Assembly (NCBI GenBank): GCA_026008535.1 | Contig: BRKX01000017.1 | Location: 8,262,501-8,326,500, forward strand | From: Perilla frutescens | Taxonomy: Eukaryota; Streptophyta; Magnoliopsida; Lamiales; Lamiaceae | DNA: 64,000 nucleotides | Direction: 5' to 3' | Shown: positions 22,032 through 34,009 of the stretch, piece after piece | Layout of the letters: every line of letters begins with the position of its first letter | How positions within the stretch are numbered: the stretch's first letter is position 1 | Translations under genes and position numbers: made by a program | The notes under the pieces: generated by a model | Told to the model about the DNA's origin: nothing | Databases searched by the model: none | The model's input: the letters and a program-made list of their open reading frames with translations, nothing else

Positions 22032-23991
22032 TGTTTCGATGATCGGGGTTTGAACACATGAGTCCCGAACCGAACCCGCAAGAGAACGGGATCGATTGTA
22101 GAGTAGTGAGCTAACCCGAGTCGTGTCTCTCGAGGAAAGCTTAACAGGATGATTATTTTTCTATGCTATACACATGAATATGCACATGAATTTCTAAATC
22201 AAGGGTTTTGAGAATTTGAACTAGAAATACTAAATCAAATAAAGTAATAGAAAGAAAATAACAAACAAGTAATTAAAATGAAATGAACGATTGTAAAAAT
22301 GAACACATTAGGGTATAGATTCTCTCTTTGGTTTCTCTCCTAGCTTGATTCAAGTTGATTTCTTTAACCTTACATGTATAATAGACTCAATTAAAGGGAT
22401 TAACTATATTTACTCTCACCACTAATCCATTAAACCCCTATCGGCTAGATTATACAAGTAAGATGATGAAAGAACCTAGTCGGGCAATAGAATCTTCTTT
22501 CGATCTCATATTTACCTAGTAATGTTGAATATTGGCTAGACACTCAACATAAATAAGCTCAATTCAATTGACATAAACAATAATCACACGCATAGATCAA
22601 AATCAAATCGATTATCTATCCTTAATGTATGGAACTAGCCCCTCATCATACAAGACATCAAACGAGAATCATATAAGTTCTTCATTTCATAAACCAAATG
22701 ACAAATGAAATTCAAACGTACACAATCTTATTTATCTCGACAGAGTTTGGGACAACTCCCCATAAATGAACTGAAACGAAAAGAAAATACCAAAGAAAAG
22801 GAGATCATTGAGCGAGTCTAGCTAACCAGCTTCAGCTTGAGCTTTGGGTCCCTTCTTCTCCATCTTCCATCTCTATTTAGGCTTCTCTTCACTTGCTTTA
22901 TCCTTCAAACTCCAGCGGATCAGTTAAGAGTGTCACGTCCCTTAACTGATCGTCTCTTCCTTCCTTTCCAACTGGTGGTGAATGGAGAGTCTCACTCTCT
23001 CCTCTCCGAACTAGTTAGACGGTTTCACTTTCTCCTCCTCTCTCACAAACTAGTGAATAACAGAGAGTCTCACTCCCTCCGTTCGTGGACTGGTGAAGGA
23101 CGGAGAGTCTCACTCTCTCCGTTGTGAAAATGGATGATGAACAGTGAAGAGAGGAGGGAAGAGAAATGAGTCGTTGGTTGGAATGGTAGAATGTTTCTAC
23201 CTACCCCCAATAGAATGAGAACTATTTTTCTTTTAAACTCAGCAGCTGATCAAAGCCTCCTTCTCTCTCCGCGTGGAATTGAATTCTGGATGGTGGAGTA
23301 GTTGGATGGCTTTAAGAACCAAATACTCAAAAAGGAGTTTGCCAAACTGTCCGAGAACAACTTGGAACTGGGTACCCCGCACCGGTGGAGTACCCAGCGC
23401 CGGCTAGGCATGGACTACCCAGCACCGGTGGGGCACTCTATGCTCACGGGGTACCTTTGGCCCAGAGTACCCCCCAGCGGCCGCTGAGGTGTTCCGCGAC
23501 GGCTGGCTCCTCAGTTGTGGCTCCAGTTTGTCTTCAGTTCGTGCATTATACGAGCTCAACTGATCAATTCATTGGCCTATTGGGGAGCTTCAGTTCAAGC
23601 TCCAGCTGCATGATTTAGTTAAGTCTTTAGTCCGGAACATCAGTTGGCGAGCCCAGTTTGGCTTTCAGCTGGTTTCTTCAGTTGGGCTCTCCAGTTCAGC
23701 TAGAGTCTGCCATCAATTGAGAGTTTTGGCTTTATTCATCAGTTGGGCATCAACTTGCATGTGTCTCCAGCTCAGCTTCAACTGGCTTTCGGCTATCTAC
23801 CTATTATGCCATTAAATCACCGTTTTTAGGGCAAAAACTCCCAAAAACGTAGAGTTTGCACAAATCTGGCACAACTCACCAAAAGAGCAAAAAGTGAAGA
23901 ATACAACATAAAAATAAGATAAAAATAACAGAAATACACGCACTTAGACACAATATTCCTTCAATAAAATGGCACAAATAATCACTAAACA
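22032..23991 (-). repeat. 3' LTR of right Athila-like element (inverted)
   Basis: Read on -, it begins TGTTTAGTGATT after a G-rich tract and ends about ATCATCGAAACA, roughly 1960 bp. It is the inverted relative of 2385-4133. It contains a TCAGTT-rich array (about 22905-23790 on +) and a GC-rich block with CCAGCGCCGGCTAG-type words (23370-23500). Plus-strand ORFs inside it are not supported. The AAAGG at 22027-22031 could be its TSD, but the other end is not in hand. Confidence 0.65.
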
Positions 23992-25190
23992 ACTCCCCAC
24001 AGTTAGCCTTTTGTTTGTCCTCAAGCAAACTCAGTCACTTAAGGCATGAAGCAAGAAGGAATTGCTCCCAAGAAGATCATGCACAATTAACTATTACACA
24101 CGGTTTCATACTAGAATGCTCGTTATCAAAGAGAATAAAGACATTTATTAAACAAGGCATGAGGCTCATCAAGTGAGAATAAGGGCAACAGGTTGTTCTC
24201 CAAGCAATATACAACAATTACCCTTTTAAACATTCCTCTCATTAACTTCCTAACCAATTATTCAGAATCAATTCGGGAATGCACTCAAATGACATAATTC
24301 ATTAGGTAAAATCTCATCAGGCTAAGCCGAGCTTCCTAATGTGGTTTCTCATACTCATCATGGAGAATTTCAATAGAAACGACACACATGATAGGAGTAG
24401 AATCCAGAATACAATCCTGTTTATTAAGGCAATTAATTTAGGAGGACGTGGATCAATATTCACAAGGTTTAATCCTTAAGGATAAAATCCCCAGTGTCTT
24501 TGTGAGGTTTCACATGCTCATAGTCAACTTGGGTTACTATAGGAGCAGAAATCCTTTTTATCCTCGTTTTTACTCAATTAGTACAATTTTTTTAACGAAA
24601 GGAAAGAAGTTAGAGAAGAGAATGATTTTTCGAGCATACGTTACATTTTCTAAGAAAACTGAACAAGCCTTCGAATTCTTAGAGGACGAGACCCCACAAC
24701 ACAATTCATCTAAACATAACCATTCTCAAGACAATTCATATTCTAGAATGAAATAATGGGGACAATCTCATGCAGCATGATCAACTCAACAACAATCCCT
24801 TGAAGATTCATATCCCAATGTGCCAAGTTTGACAAGTAAACAAAACAAAGCATGCTAAGTGCGAGTCACATCACATGAACACAACATGAGCAAGACATAA
24901 TTCAAGGGACAAAACTAAAAAGACACATAACAAGATCCAAAATATAACATAAATCACAAAAACATAAGTTCACCCCCCACACTTAAATCATGCACTGTCA
25001 TCAATGTATGAAAAATGAAATGCAAGAGATAAAAGGAGAGAAAATATCACAGATTATAGAAGACCGAAAACAGGCGTAGGTTCCTACAATATAACCATAA
25101 CAAGAAACCAAAAAACGAACATAATACCACAGAGACAGGAAATTAACTAACAACTCACACAAAACATTGAAAACAAAAACACACGAAATA
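23992..25190 (-). other. 3' untranslated stretch of right Athila-like element
   Basis: Between LTR and env-like ORF. It has two G-rich tracts on -: one at the LTR boundary (about 23992-24004) and one after AAGTGTGGGGGG (about 24973-24990), mirroring 1355-1371 and 2371-2384. No gene is supportable. The conserved spacing in both elements suggests both tracts matter. Confidence 0.6.
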
Positions 25191-26542
25191 ACTTCACTGC
25201 TCCGGTAGCTGGTAAGGTAATGGAGGTGGATACGGATATAGATAGGAGAGGGTCCATACCTGCCAGCTGGCCTCAAGGGCGGACATCTGCTGATCTTTCT
25301 GATCAAAGCGGTGGTAGACTTCCTGCCTAAAATACCCTAGCTCCTGGCGAAACTCGCCTATGATCATGTCCAGATGCTGGCAGAAATCACCTACAATGGT
25401 GCATAATGGTCCCTAAAAGACCTCAAATCATCATGGAGTATCTGATACCCATCCATAGGCATCATTATGGGGTAAGACGGCAGCTGGTAGTGCTCAAAAT
25501 TCTCTTCTTCTTGGTCTCTCTCTTGTTCTTCTTTCTCTTCCCCTTCTTCATCTTCAGGCTAGGCAGACAAGGGATCGACTTCGTCATTACATCGTCGTGC
25601 AACAATCTGGGCATTCATGAAGTCTCGGACACACAGATGGTCAGTGTGAGGCACAATTAGCCTCTCATCCAACACAAGTCGAGCTCCTCTGAGCTCGCTC
25701 AAGTCAATGAAATATTCCCGGAATTCCTCTGTGTGTCTGGGACTGGACTAATCTCATGAAGCATGCCCAGCTTGAGGGCTAAAGCAGTGATAAAGGCATA
25801 AAAGAAGATGTGTTGTTTAGTGCATCTCGCCATCTACTGAATCGACGTCCAAAAAAAGTGGACGGGCAAATTCTTAATCTATTCTTAGTGCACCACAGCA
25901 AGTACACCTCAGTCGAGTTAACCTTGTTTGCTTGCTCCTTACCAGTAATTGAGTAGAATAAAAACTTTTGTAGCACGACTAAGGTAGGGTCTTTAATGAA
26001 CCCGATTGGCATCCCAGATGAACTCCCATTATTGAAACTGGTAAGGTCTAACCAGACAACAACTGTATCAAAGTTTGCAGACTTAACCCGTACCCAGAAG
26101 TTGGAAAACTGAAGAAGTCCTTCATCATGACCAACGTTACTTCACATACGTTTCCCATGAGTCGAAATGTGATTTTTGTACACTCCTTGTTGAGCTTGAA
26201 GGTCACCAAAAACTCATAGCAAAGAGGGTTATAACCAACATACTTCATTTGTGCAAATTTTTCCAAATTTAGTGCCTTCAAGTATTTGATGACCTTGTTA
26301 TCAAGTTTTAAAGTCCTCAACAAATTCCAATCGAAATAATGAGGATTAGTAATCTCAAACTCATTAAATGATCGGAATTGATTACCTTCCTCGTGTGAGG
26401 TAATCGGGAACGGACAATGGTACAGGTGAGCCAAGTCTTCCACTTTTTTGATATCGATGTTGGCCTCCTTGTGCTCTTGAGGAGGGGTGATATTTTTTGT
26501 GCAAACCATGGTGGAATGTGGGAATTGGTGGGTAGAACACAA
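25191..26542 (-). pseudogene. Athila-like env-like/ORF1-type gene, inverted copy
   Basis: The longest open part is 26048-26542 (164 codons, starting MCSTHQF or the internal MVCTKN). It continues in shifted frame at 25779-26012. Shared motifs with the left copy: LLRTLKLDNKVIKYLKAL, GYNPLCYEFLVTFKLN, MMKDFFSFP, FIKDPTLVVL and TEVYLLWC. The tail EVYHRFDQ and MSALEASW is at about 25255-25330. No signal peptide or transmembrane segment is convincing, so the envelope label is by position only. It lies downstream of pol in the Athila order. Confidence 0.7.
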
Positions 26543-27101
26543 GCTAGGGAGGAGCTTGAGCTTGAGAAAAACTCGGACGAGCTGAAGTGAGCAGTTGGCT
26601 GGCAGCAGCTGGGAGGATAGCGGGCTTGCTTGCTTCTGGGGGTCACGGCGGAGCTTCGCAACGGCGGAGGTATGTACGGAGGTGGCTTAGGTAGCAACGG
26701 TGGAGTGTTTTGCGGTCGCGGAAGGTGCAGTGACGGTAGTCATTAATTGTCTACCAGTTGGAGAATTTCAGTCGCGTTTGCGTAGAGTTAGAGCAGCTAG
26801 ATGTGAACTAAAGTTCGGAATATTGGGGGAAGCTAGGAGCGGTGCAAGGATGAAGTGAAAATAGGGTTCTCAAGTTAGGACCCCTATTTATAGAAGTATG
26901 GGCCAGCGACCGCGGAAGGACCCAGCACGCGCGGAGTAGGTGAGTCAGAACTCGCGGACTACGCCAGCGCTCGCGGAAGTGGTTTTTCAATAGAGGCCCA
27001 GCGCTCGTGGAGTCATTTTTGCCGAAAGGACCCCCCGCGGCCGCACGGAGGCCAGCTCTCATGGGACTTCATTTTGTAAAATTCTACCCAGCGTCGGCTG
27101 G
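26543..27101 (-). other. Athila-like spacer upstream of env-like gene
   Basis: No gene. GC-rich with repeated CCAGCGNNCGCGG-like words (26895-27095). It continues on the other side of chromovirus A at 35249-35590. Confidence 0.55.
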
Positions 27102-27106
27102 GTGGT
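27102..27106. repeat. Target-site duplication of chromovirus A (left)
   Basis: GTGGT before TGATGTGAC; the identical GTGGT is at 35244-35248 after the other LTR. Confidence 0.9.
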
Positions 27107-28343
27107 TGATGTGACTTGGGACTAAATGACATGACGAGACACAAAATACACGGAAGCTAAGGCTTGAAACTATGTCGGTAAAGTAAGGATCTATACTCGA
27201 TTATCTAGACAACTAAGACTCAATTAAAATAGCTAGACAATGACACACAAAATAACACAAATCCAAACAAAGAAGGGCTGTTTTGGACGAGAACAAGGAT
27301 GGCTTGAATGAAGGTAAGTCGATGGTGAGGACTTGGTTTAAAATGGCTAGAGTAGATAGGGTATGATAGAGTTGAATCGGACTTACGGATTGAACGGGAT
27401 GGAGATGAACTCGAACTCGAATTGGGGCTGACTTGAAACGGACGGATGGCGGGGTTGGATGGCATCGAACGGCGGTGATGATGATGTTTTGTCGATGTGA
27501 ATTACAACCCGAAAGTTGCCTTGAATCTCAAACGTACACAAGGCCAAATTCTTTAAGTTGCTCTTTGATAGCGAGTTTCCGACGATCCCTCGAACGTGGA
27601 CGGCGAATTCCCTTTGTAAAACTTAGAGATGCTAATTCTAAGAGTATGAATTTAATTATCTAAACTCAAAAAGATTGAAAGGTGTAAGAGGATATTGAAA
27701 GCAAAGGCTTAATAATTCAAATATAGTCTAAAGTATGAATGAATGTCACAATGATCCCCTATTTATAACATAAGGGCCGAAAATCTAAGACCTATTGGAC
27801 GAAAATAATGAGTCCAAATTGAACTAGAATTGGACTTTGACAACTTCCTAAACTAGAATTCTATTTAAGGTAGAATTTGTAGATCTTACCTTATCCAAAA
27901 TTCTAGTCAAATCTATGACCAAATAACCGAAAATCTTCAAATAAAATCTAATAAAAATATGTCCAACTATAGTCTAAATTAAATAATTAAAATACTATAG
28001 TCTAATAAATCAATCCCCTTAATTAAATCATTAAGGACCGATTATTTTGGGCTTCTGCACCATGCATGCTTAACTTGGGCTGAATAGCAAGTATAAACAT
28101 CCAACCCAACAAAACACACGTGCACGCCTCCTTCATGTATTGCACTCCAAGTCTTGATCTCCATCTTCCATCTTCAACAATGTCATCATCTTCAAGCTTC
28201 CTTGCACGCCGTCTTCAACTTCGAACTTCTTGCGAATTGTAGCTTGCAAATAATCTTGTAACTTCTTAGCTCGTAGTCTCGTGACAGGACCTTTGAATTG
28301 CAGCTCTTCATTGACTTCATCATTGCTATGGATGTCCTCATCA
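27107..28343 (-). repeat. 3' LTR of chromovirus A
   Basis: TG...CA bounded, 1237 bp, highly similar to 34010-35243; one visible length difference is GAATGAAT against GAAT near 27740. TATA-like TTATAAAT on - at 27761-27768. The integrase frame ends inside it at 28133. Confidence 0.9.
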
Positions 28344-29917
28344 TTCCCCCCCTGCTGAAGAGAATTCGTCCTCGAATGTGAAGTTTCATCATGGTCGAAT
28401 TCATCTGCAGAAAAAGGAGACAAATCAGCAACATTAAACGTAGAAGAACACTTGTACTCACCAGGGAGATCAATGCGATATGCACTATCATTAACACGGC
28501 ACAAAATAGTGAATTGGCCATCTCCACGGGACGACAACTTGGACGTCCTCAAGTTAGGGAATCGGCCTGGACTTAAATGGATCCAAACACGATCTCCGGG
28601 CTGGAAAGTAACACGTTTGCACCTCGTGTTGCGTGCGGCGGCGGTTTGAGCGCCTTTGTGCTCGATCCGGGCACGAACCTTCTCATGCATCTCTCGAATA
28701 AAATCAGCTCTCTTTATACCTTTAACACTCGTTAGATGCTCAACGGGTAAAGGAATCAAATCAGTAGGACTTAATGGATTAAATCCATAAACTACATCAA
28801 ATGGAGACATGTTAGTAGAAGAATGAATAACACGATTGTAAGCAAAATCAGCATATGGTATACACTCTTCCCATGACTTCAAATTGTTCTTAATTAGAGA
28901 CCTAAGTAGAGCTCCTAATGTACGATTCACAACCTCAGTTTGACCATCGCTTTGTGGATGACATGCAGTAGAAAACCATAACTTAGTACCTAATTTTCCC
29001 CACAAAACACGCCAAAAATGTCCTAAAAACTTAGAATCCCTATCACTAACAATAGTACGAGAAATTCCGTGCAAACGAACAACATGTACAAAGAACAAAT
29101 TTGCTATGTGAACAGCATCATCGGTTTTCCTACATGCAATGAAATGAGCCATTTTGGAGAACCGATCAACAACAACAAACACCGAATCTTTACCCGACCT
29201 AGACCTAGGCAATCCCAAGATAAAATCCATAGAAATATCGATCCAAGGGGCTGTAGGGGCGGCTAACGGCGTGTACAATCCAAACGGGTGTGAAGTGGAC
29301 TTGGCTTGACGACAAGTAATGCAACGACTACACACATTCTCTACATCCCTACGCATATGCGGCCAAAAGAAGTGTTCATGCAACAAGTTTAATGTCTTAT
29401 GCACACCAAAGTGACCCATTAAACCTCCCGCATGCAATTCTAACACAAGTAGCTCACGCATAGAACAAACAGGAATGCATAACTTAGACTCCTTAAACAA
29501 AAACCCATCATGCACATAATATCCATCATTAGCTCGAGATTTTGACACACATGAAGCATAAATGGGGCTGAAATAGGCGTCCTCTACATACAACAACTTA
29601 ATGCGCTCGAAACCAAGCATTTTAGCATGCATTAAGTTCAGAAGTGCATACCTTCGAGACAGGGCATCTGCAACGACATTTTCTTCACCTTTCTTGTACT
29701 TGATCACGTATAGAAAGGACTCGATTAATTCCACCCATCTTGCGTGCCTCTTGTTCAAATTTTGCTGCTCTTTGAAGTGTTTTAAGCTTTCATGGTCCGT
29801 ATGAATCACAAACTCCTTGGGCCAAAGATAGTGCTGCCATATATCCAATGCACGCTTCAAAGCATAGAGCTCTTTGTCGTACGTGGAATATCTGAAATGG
29901 GCCACTAAGCTTCTCAC
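28133..29917 (-). pseudogene. Chromovirus A RNase H end and integrase
   Basis: 594 open codons, the longest frame in the window. The start is artificial: a frameshift near 29905 cuts RNase H, and the tail of RNase H is present (YDKELYAL, FVIHTDHESLKH, ADALSRR). The integrase zinc domain has H162, H169, C199 and C202. The core DD35E is D231 (DISMDF), D292 (SDRDSKF) and E328 (GQTEVV), with 35 residues between the last two. The C-terminal module shows GDGQF where B has GDGPF, then FNVADLSPF. No chromodomain is visible. The last 70 or so codons lie in the 3' LTR. Active-site residues look intact, so this was the most recently functional part. Confidence 0.9.
28344..28360 (-). other. Polypurine tract of chromovirus A
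   Basis: On -, CTTCAGCAGGGGGGGAA precedes the LTR start TGATGAGG. B and C have the same kind of tract. Confidence 0.8.
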
Positions 29918-31357
29918 TGAAGTAGGCGACGGGCCTACGATCCTGCATCAAAACTGCACCAATACCTATGCCCGAAGCATCACACTCGATCTCAAAAGTT
30001 TTAGTAAAATCAGGTAAACGAAGAACAAGAGCAGAACATAACAAAGATTTCAAAGTATTCAATGCATGCTCTTATTGTTTACCCCACTCAAATTTCCGGT
30101 CCTTCTTACTTAGCTCAGTAAGAGGGGCGACTATACTAGAGAAATCCCATACAAAACGATGGTAAAACCCAGCTAAGCCATGGAATGATCGAACCTCAGA
30201 GGTATTTTTCGGGATTGGCCATTCCTCAATCGCTTTGATTTTGGAACGGTCTACCTCAATACCTCGTGAACTGATGATAAAGCCTAGAAAAATGACTTCA
30301 TCTATGCAAAAGGAACACTTAGACAAATTTCCATACAACTTTGCATCACGCAAAAGCATAAAAACACGCCTAAGGTGCTCTAGGTGCGCCTGTGCACTGT
30401 GACTCTAAATCAGAATATCATCAAAGTAAACAACCACGAACTTACCAATCACATCACGCAAAACATGGTTCATCAACCTCATAAACGTGCTCGGTGCATT
30501 AGTGAGACCAAAACGTATAACTAACCACTCATATAAACCATGCTTTGTTTTAAACGCAGTTTTCCATCCATCCCCTTCATGCATTCTCACTTGAAAATAA
30601 CCAGATCTTAAATCTATCTTAGAAAACCATTGGAACCACATAATTCATCTAGAATATCATCAAGTCTAGGGATAGGAAATCTATACTTAACCGTGATTTA
30701 GTTGATGGCGCGACAATCCATGCACATCCTCCATTCGTTGTTCTTCTTTGGCACTAGGATGACTGGAACTGCACAAGGGCTCATCGATTCTTGGATTTGC
30801 TTCTTCTCCAACTGCTCCTTCACTTGGCGGTCGATCTCCTTTGTCTCCTCAGGCGAGGTTCTGTATGCCGGTCGGTTGGGCAGGACGGCGCCGGGCACGA
30901 AGTCGATCTGGTACTCGATCCCACGAACTTGAGGTAATCCACTTGGAATCTCTTCCGGGAACACGTCCGCGAACTCCTCCATAAGGGGCTGCACATCACA
31001 AGGCAAAGAAATACTATTAGTAGCATTGTCCTTATAAGATAAAAGAACGAAAGGTAAACCTGCTTTTAGTGCTTTCTCTACGCCTTTAACTGAGATGAAC
31101 AAAGATCGATTTTGTTCAACTGTAGGGGCTGATCCAGATGATTTGCCACGAACTAAGGCATCATTAGAGGGCCTTAATGGGGCTGTATTGGCTGAGTGTG
31201 AAGAAAAACTCGGCGGTGAACTTTCGGCCGAAGCTTGGCCGTTCACGGCGGCGGTCGGGGGGACGGTTGCGGCTTGCTTTGCCCGTTCTTGCTTAAATCT
31301 CTCTTGCATCCTTTCTTGATCCTCTGCAACAGCTTTAGGAGTGAGTGGCTTGAGCAC
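29905..31357 (-). pseudogene. Chromovirus A reverse transcriptase/RNase H
   Basis: Pieces 30698-31357, 30405-30641, 30072-30359 and 29790-30062. RT motifs: SPCAVPVILVPKKNNEWRMC, IDLRSGYFQV, FGLTNAPSTF and VVYFDDILI (catalytic FDD), then GLAGFY and IECDASGIGIGAVL of RNase H. Stops include AAC-TAA after CRAIN, TAG after DDILI and TAA for CAA after WGKQ. The RT-flanking Pro/Ser/Ala-rich spacer (31130-31300) is unstructured. Confidence 0.88.
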
Positions 31358-31909
31358 TGTGGTTCATCCATCTCGTGTGATCGAGTACGTGTTGGCTAAA
31401 CCATCGTGAACTGCTTTTCTGTCGAATTGCCACGGTCTTCCTGAAAGGATGTGGGCTGCCTCCATAGGAATAACATCACAAAGAACAGTGTCAGAATAAC
31501 AACCTTTAGTAAATGAAATGTGTACCTGACCTGTAACTCGGATGGAACCTCGATCAGTAAGCCATTGCAGCTTGTATGGCTTTGGATGCTTTGTTGTGGT
31601 AAAGACGAGTTTATCAACGGCATACTAGCTGATCGCGTTGATTACACTCCCACTGTCTATGATCATCGTACAAGTTTGATCTTTGATTGCAACTCGAGTG
31701 TAGAAAATATTCTCACGCTGCGATTGCTCTTCATCTTCACGATTGATATTCAGACTATGAATAGACACTAAGCTGACATGAGGTAATTCGGCCTCCTCAT
31801 CTTCCTCGTCGACTTCAAGGGATTCGACGGCAATAGAGGCGGCGGCCTGGGGCTCCTCCTCATCTTCACTTACTGATTCAAGCCCGTTCTGTTCATTGAG
31901 GAACAAAAC
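31358..31909 (-). pseudogene. Chromovirus A protease
   Basis: Acidic lead-in, LPHVSLVSI, then MIIDSGSVINAIS with the catalytic Asp-Ser-Gly. A TAG stands where B has CAG (Gln) directly after INAIS at 31623-31625. Homology to B (LQWLTDRGSIRVTGQVH) continues beyond the stop to about 31380. Confidence 0.85.
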
Positions 31910-33174
31910 ACGACGGTTCGGGCACTGGTTCTGAAAATGACCCCAACCATGGCATTTATGACACTGGATATCACGGGCTGGATTAGGGGCTGCATTTGGT
32001 GTCGTATTGGGCTGATTGGACCATTGGAATAGGGGACTCGGGGTCGACGTCGGTGTAGACTCGGGTCTACGGCTGGACTGCGGTGTAGAATGGTCGAAAC
32101 GCCGTTCGGGTGGTCCGGATTAACCTCGGGGTCGTGTAGAATCAGAAGAAGGTGTAGAAGGTGATGTAGAATGTGTACCTTTATTCCAAGAGGGTATGGC
32201 GGCGGCGGCATTGTGATGAGAACGGCGGCGACCTTCTCTCAACTGTTTCTCCACAATCGATGTGTACTGCACCATCCTTTCTACACTGGTGAAGTCCTTC
32301 AACTTGACTTCACATGCGCTATTAGGATTCATGCCTTCAGCGTACCTAATGATGGTAGTATTTAAGGTCTCCTTCTTCCGAACTCGGTTCAAGGCTGTCT
32401 CCAACTCCTTATGATATTCTTCAATCGAACGGGTGCCTTGTTTGATCCGGTTGAGCTTCTTTTCGAGCTCTCTCTCATAATGGACTGGAATGAAGCATCC
32501 TCGCATCAATCCCTTCATCTCTTCCCATGTATCAATTGGCGAATTACGATTTCTGCGCCTCCTTTCTTGCTGCATCTCCCACCAAGTGGTTGCGTAGCCT
32601 CGGAACTCCAAATAGGCTAACTGCACCTTTTTGACTTCTGTAAGTCGTAGCGGTCAAAAATCTTCTCTACCTTACGTTCCCAATCAAGATAGATATCGGG
32701 ATCGTGAAGGCCTTCAAACTCCGGGATGCTCTCTTTGATGTTGTTGAGCATACGGTCTTCACCATAGTCATCATGACTGTGTCCACGTCTCTGGCGGCGG
32801 CCTCGGTCGAATTCTTCAGTGTTCTCATCAAAGTACTCCTCCTCGAGCTCGTTTTGACGCTCGTTGTGTCGAGCTGGTCCTCGAACGACCTGAGTAATGG
32901 TCGGTGTAATCTTAGTGCGTTCAATGGCATGCACTAAGCTATCAAGCTTGTCAAACAGGGCCTGGTGCTGTCTCTGGAAGTGTTTTGAGAGTGCCTCAAA
33001 ATGATACTTAGGATCCCACGGTGTAGGTGGATCTGAAGTTGACTCCATGGGGGCTTTGGACGGATCTCGGGATTGGTCCAAAGGTGGAGTATCGGCCAGA
33101 GGAGTCAAGGATGACTCGGAATGGGTACCTTTCTTCATGATACCTATAAAACGAACAAATGTAAAAGAAAACAA
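31910..33174 (-). pseudogene. Chromovirus A gag
   Basis: The likely start is MKKGTHSE near 33138. The frame 32617-33174 contains WDPKYHFEAL and FEGLHDPDIYLDWERKVE. A one-base deletion near 32640 shifts to 32120-32626 (YLEFRGYATTWW, TWEEMKGLMRGCFIPVHY, GTRSIEEYHKELE). A TAA at 32120-32122 follows PRG. The CCHC knuckle (CHKCHGWGHFQNQC, 31922-31963) lies downstream of that stop in the same frame. B shares the stop. Confidence 0.88.
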
Positions 33175-34009
33175 GGTAGGACCTCACAATCTCACGTCAC
33201 TCGTTTGTTTTCACTCTTGATTTTACCACTCGTGTATCACTCAATTTATGGGTGCACAGTGTGTGGAAATCGTGTAAATGAAGAGGAAAAAGTCAGCGGT
33301 CTTGTGCTGAGGGAGGACGGGAATGCTATTCTCGGAACACGGATGAATTTGGAGTGTATGGATGAGATACGGGTTGAGTATGTGTAGGGTAGGGGCTGCC
33401 GATTTGTGTAGATGGAGTATAGGTGGTGGTCGAATGGATAGGGTAGGAAAAGGAAGGAAATAGATCAATTAATGAAGTCCCAAATTGATTTGGAGATCCA
33501 AAAATAAATCTAGATAGAATAAGGAAAGAAATAGAATGGATAAGGAAAGAAGAAAGAGATAAGGTAAGTAGGGAATTTGGATATGTATCAATCTATGTGA
33601 CACAATCTAAATACCTTAATTAGCCTAGACTCTAGAAGGAAAGAACCAAAAATAAAATAAGACACCTAAGGTAGTTACCAAAATCAAAACAAACTAAGAA
33701 GGAAATTTCCAAAAAGAAATATAATCTAAAAGGAAATAACCAACTATGGATTTGTACCAAAAAGGTAGGTACCAAAAATAAAATAGAACACAAAAGGAAA
33801 CAATGAATTACTTCTTTTTTTTTTTTGAATTTCGGATTTTTTTATCCGATTCTTTTTTTTTGATCGTTTCTTTTCTTTTTTTTTTATAACAATGAACAAT
33901 ACGGAAATTAAATTACAACTTGATAAAACTCAAACAAAATAAACGGGATAAATAAATGAGTACGGAACCACGAACGATATAAGCCGACGTGGCTCTTGAT
34001 ACCAATTTA
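33175..34009 (-). other. 5' leader of chromovirus A with primer-binding site
   Basis: A-rich on + with long T tracts at 33808-33880; no gene. The primer-binding site on - is at 33991-34004, TGGTATCAAGAGCC, an initiator tRNA-Met type site with one extra A. B has the identical variant. Confidence 0.8.

Noticed and set aside
22837..23618. Plus-strand ORFs of 60-96 codons
   Set aside because: They lie inside the inverted Athila-like LTR and reflect its TC-rich repeats.
24448..24756. 102-codon + ORF
   Set aside because: Lies in the UTR of the inverted Athila-like element; the mirror region at 1141-2384 has no matching frame.
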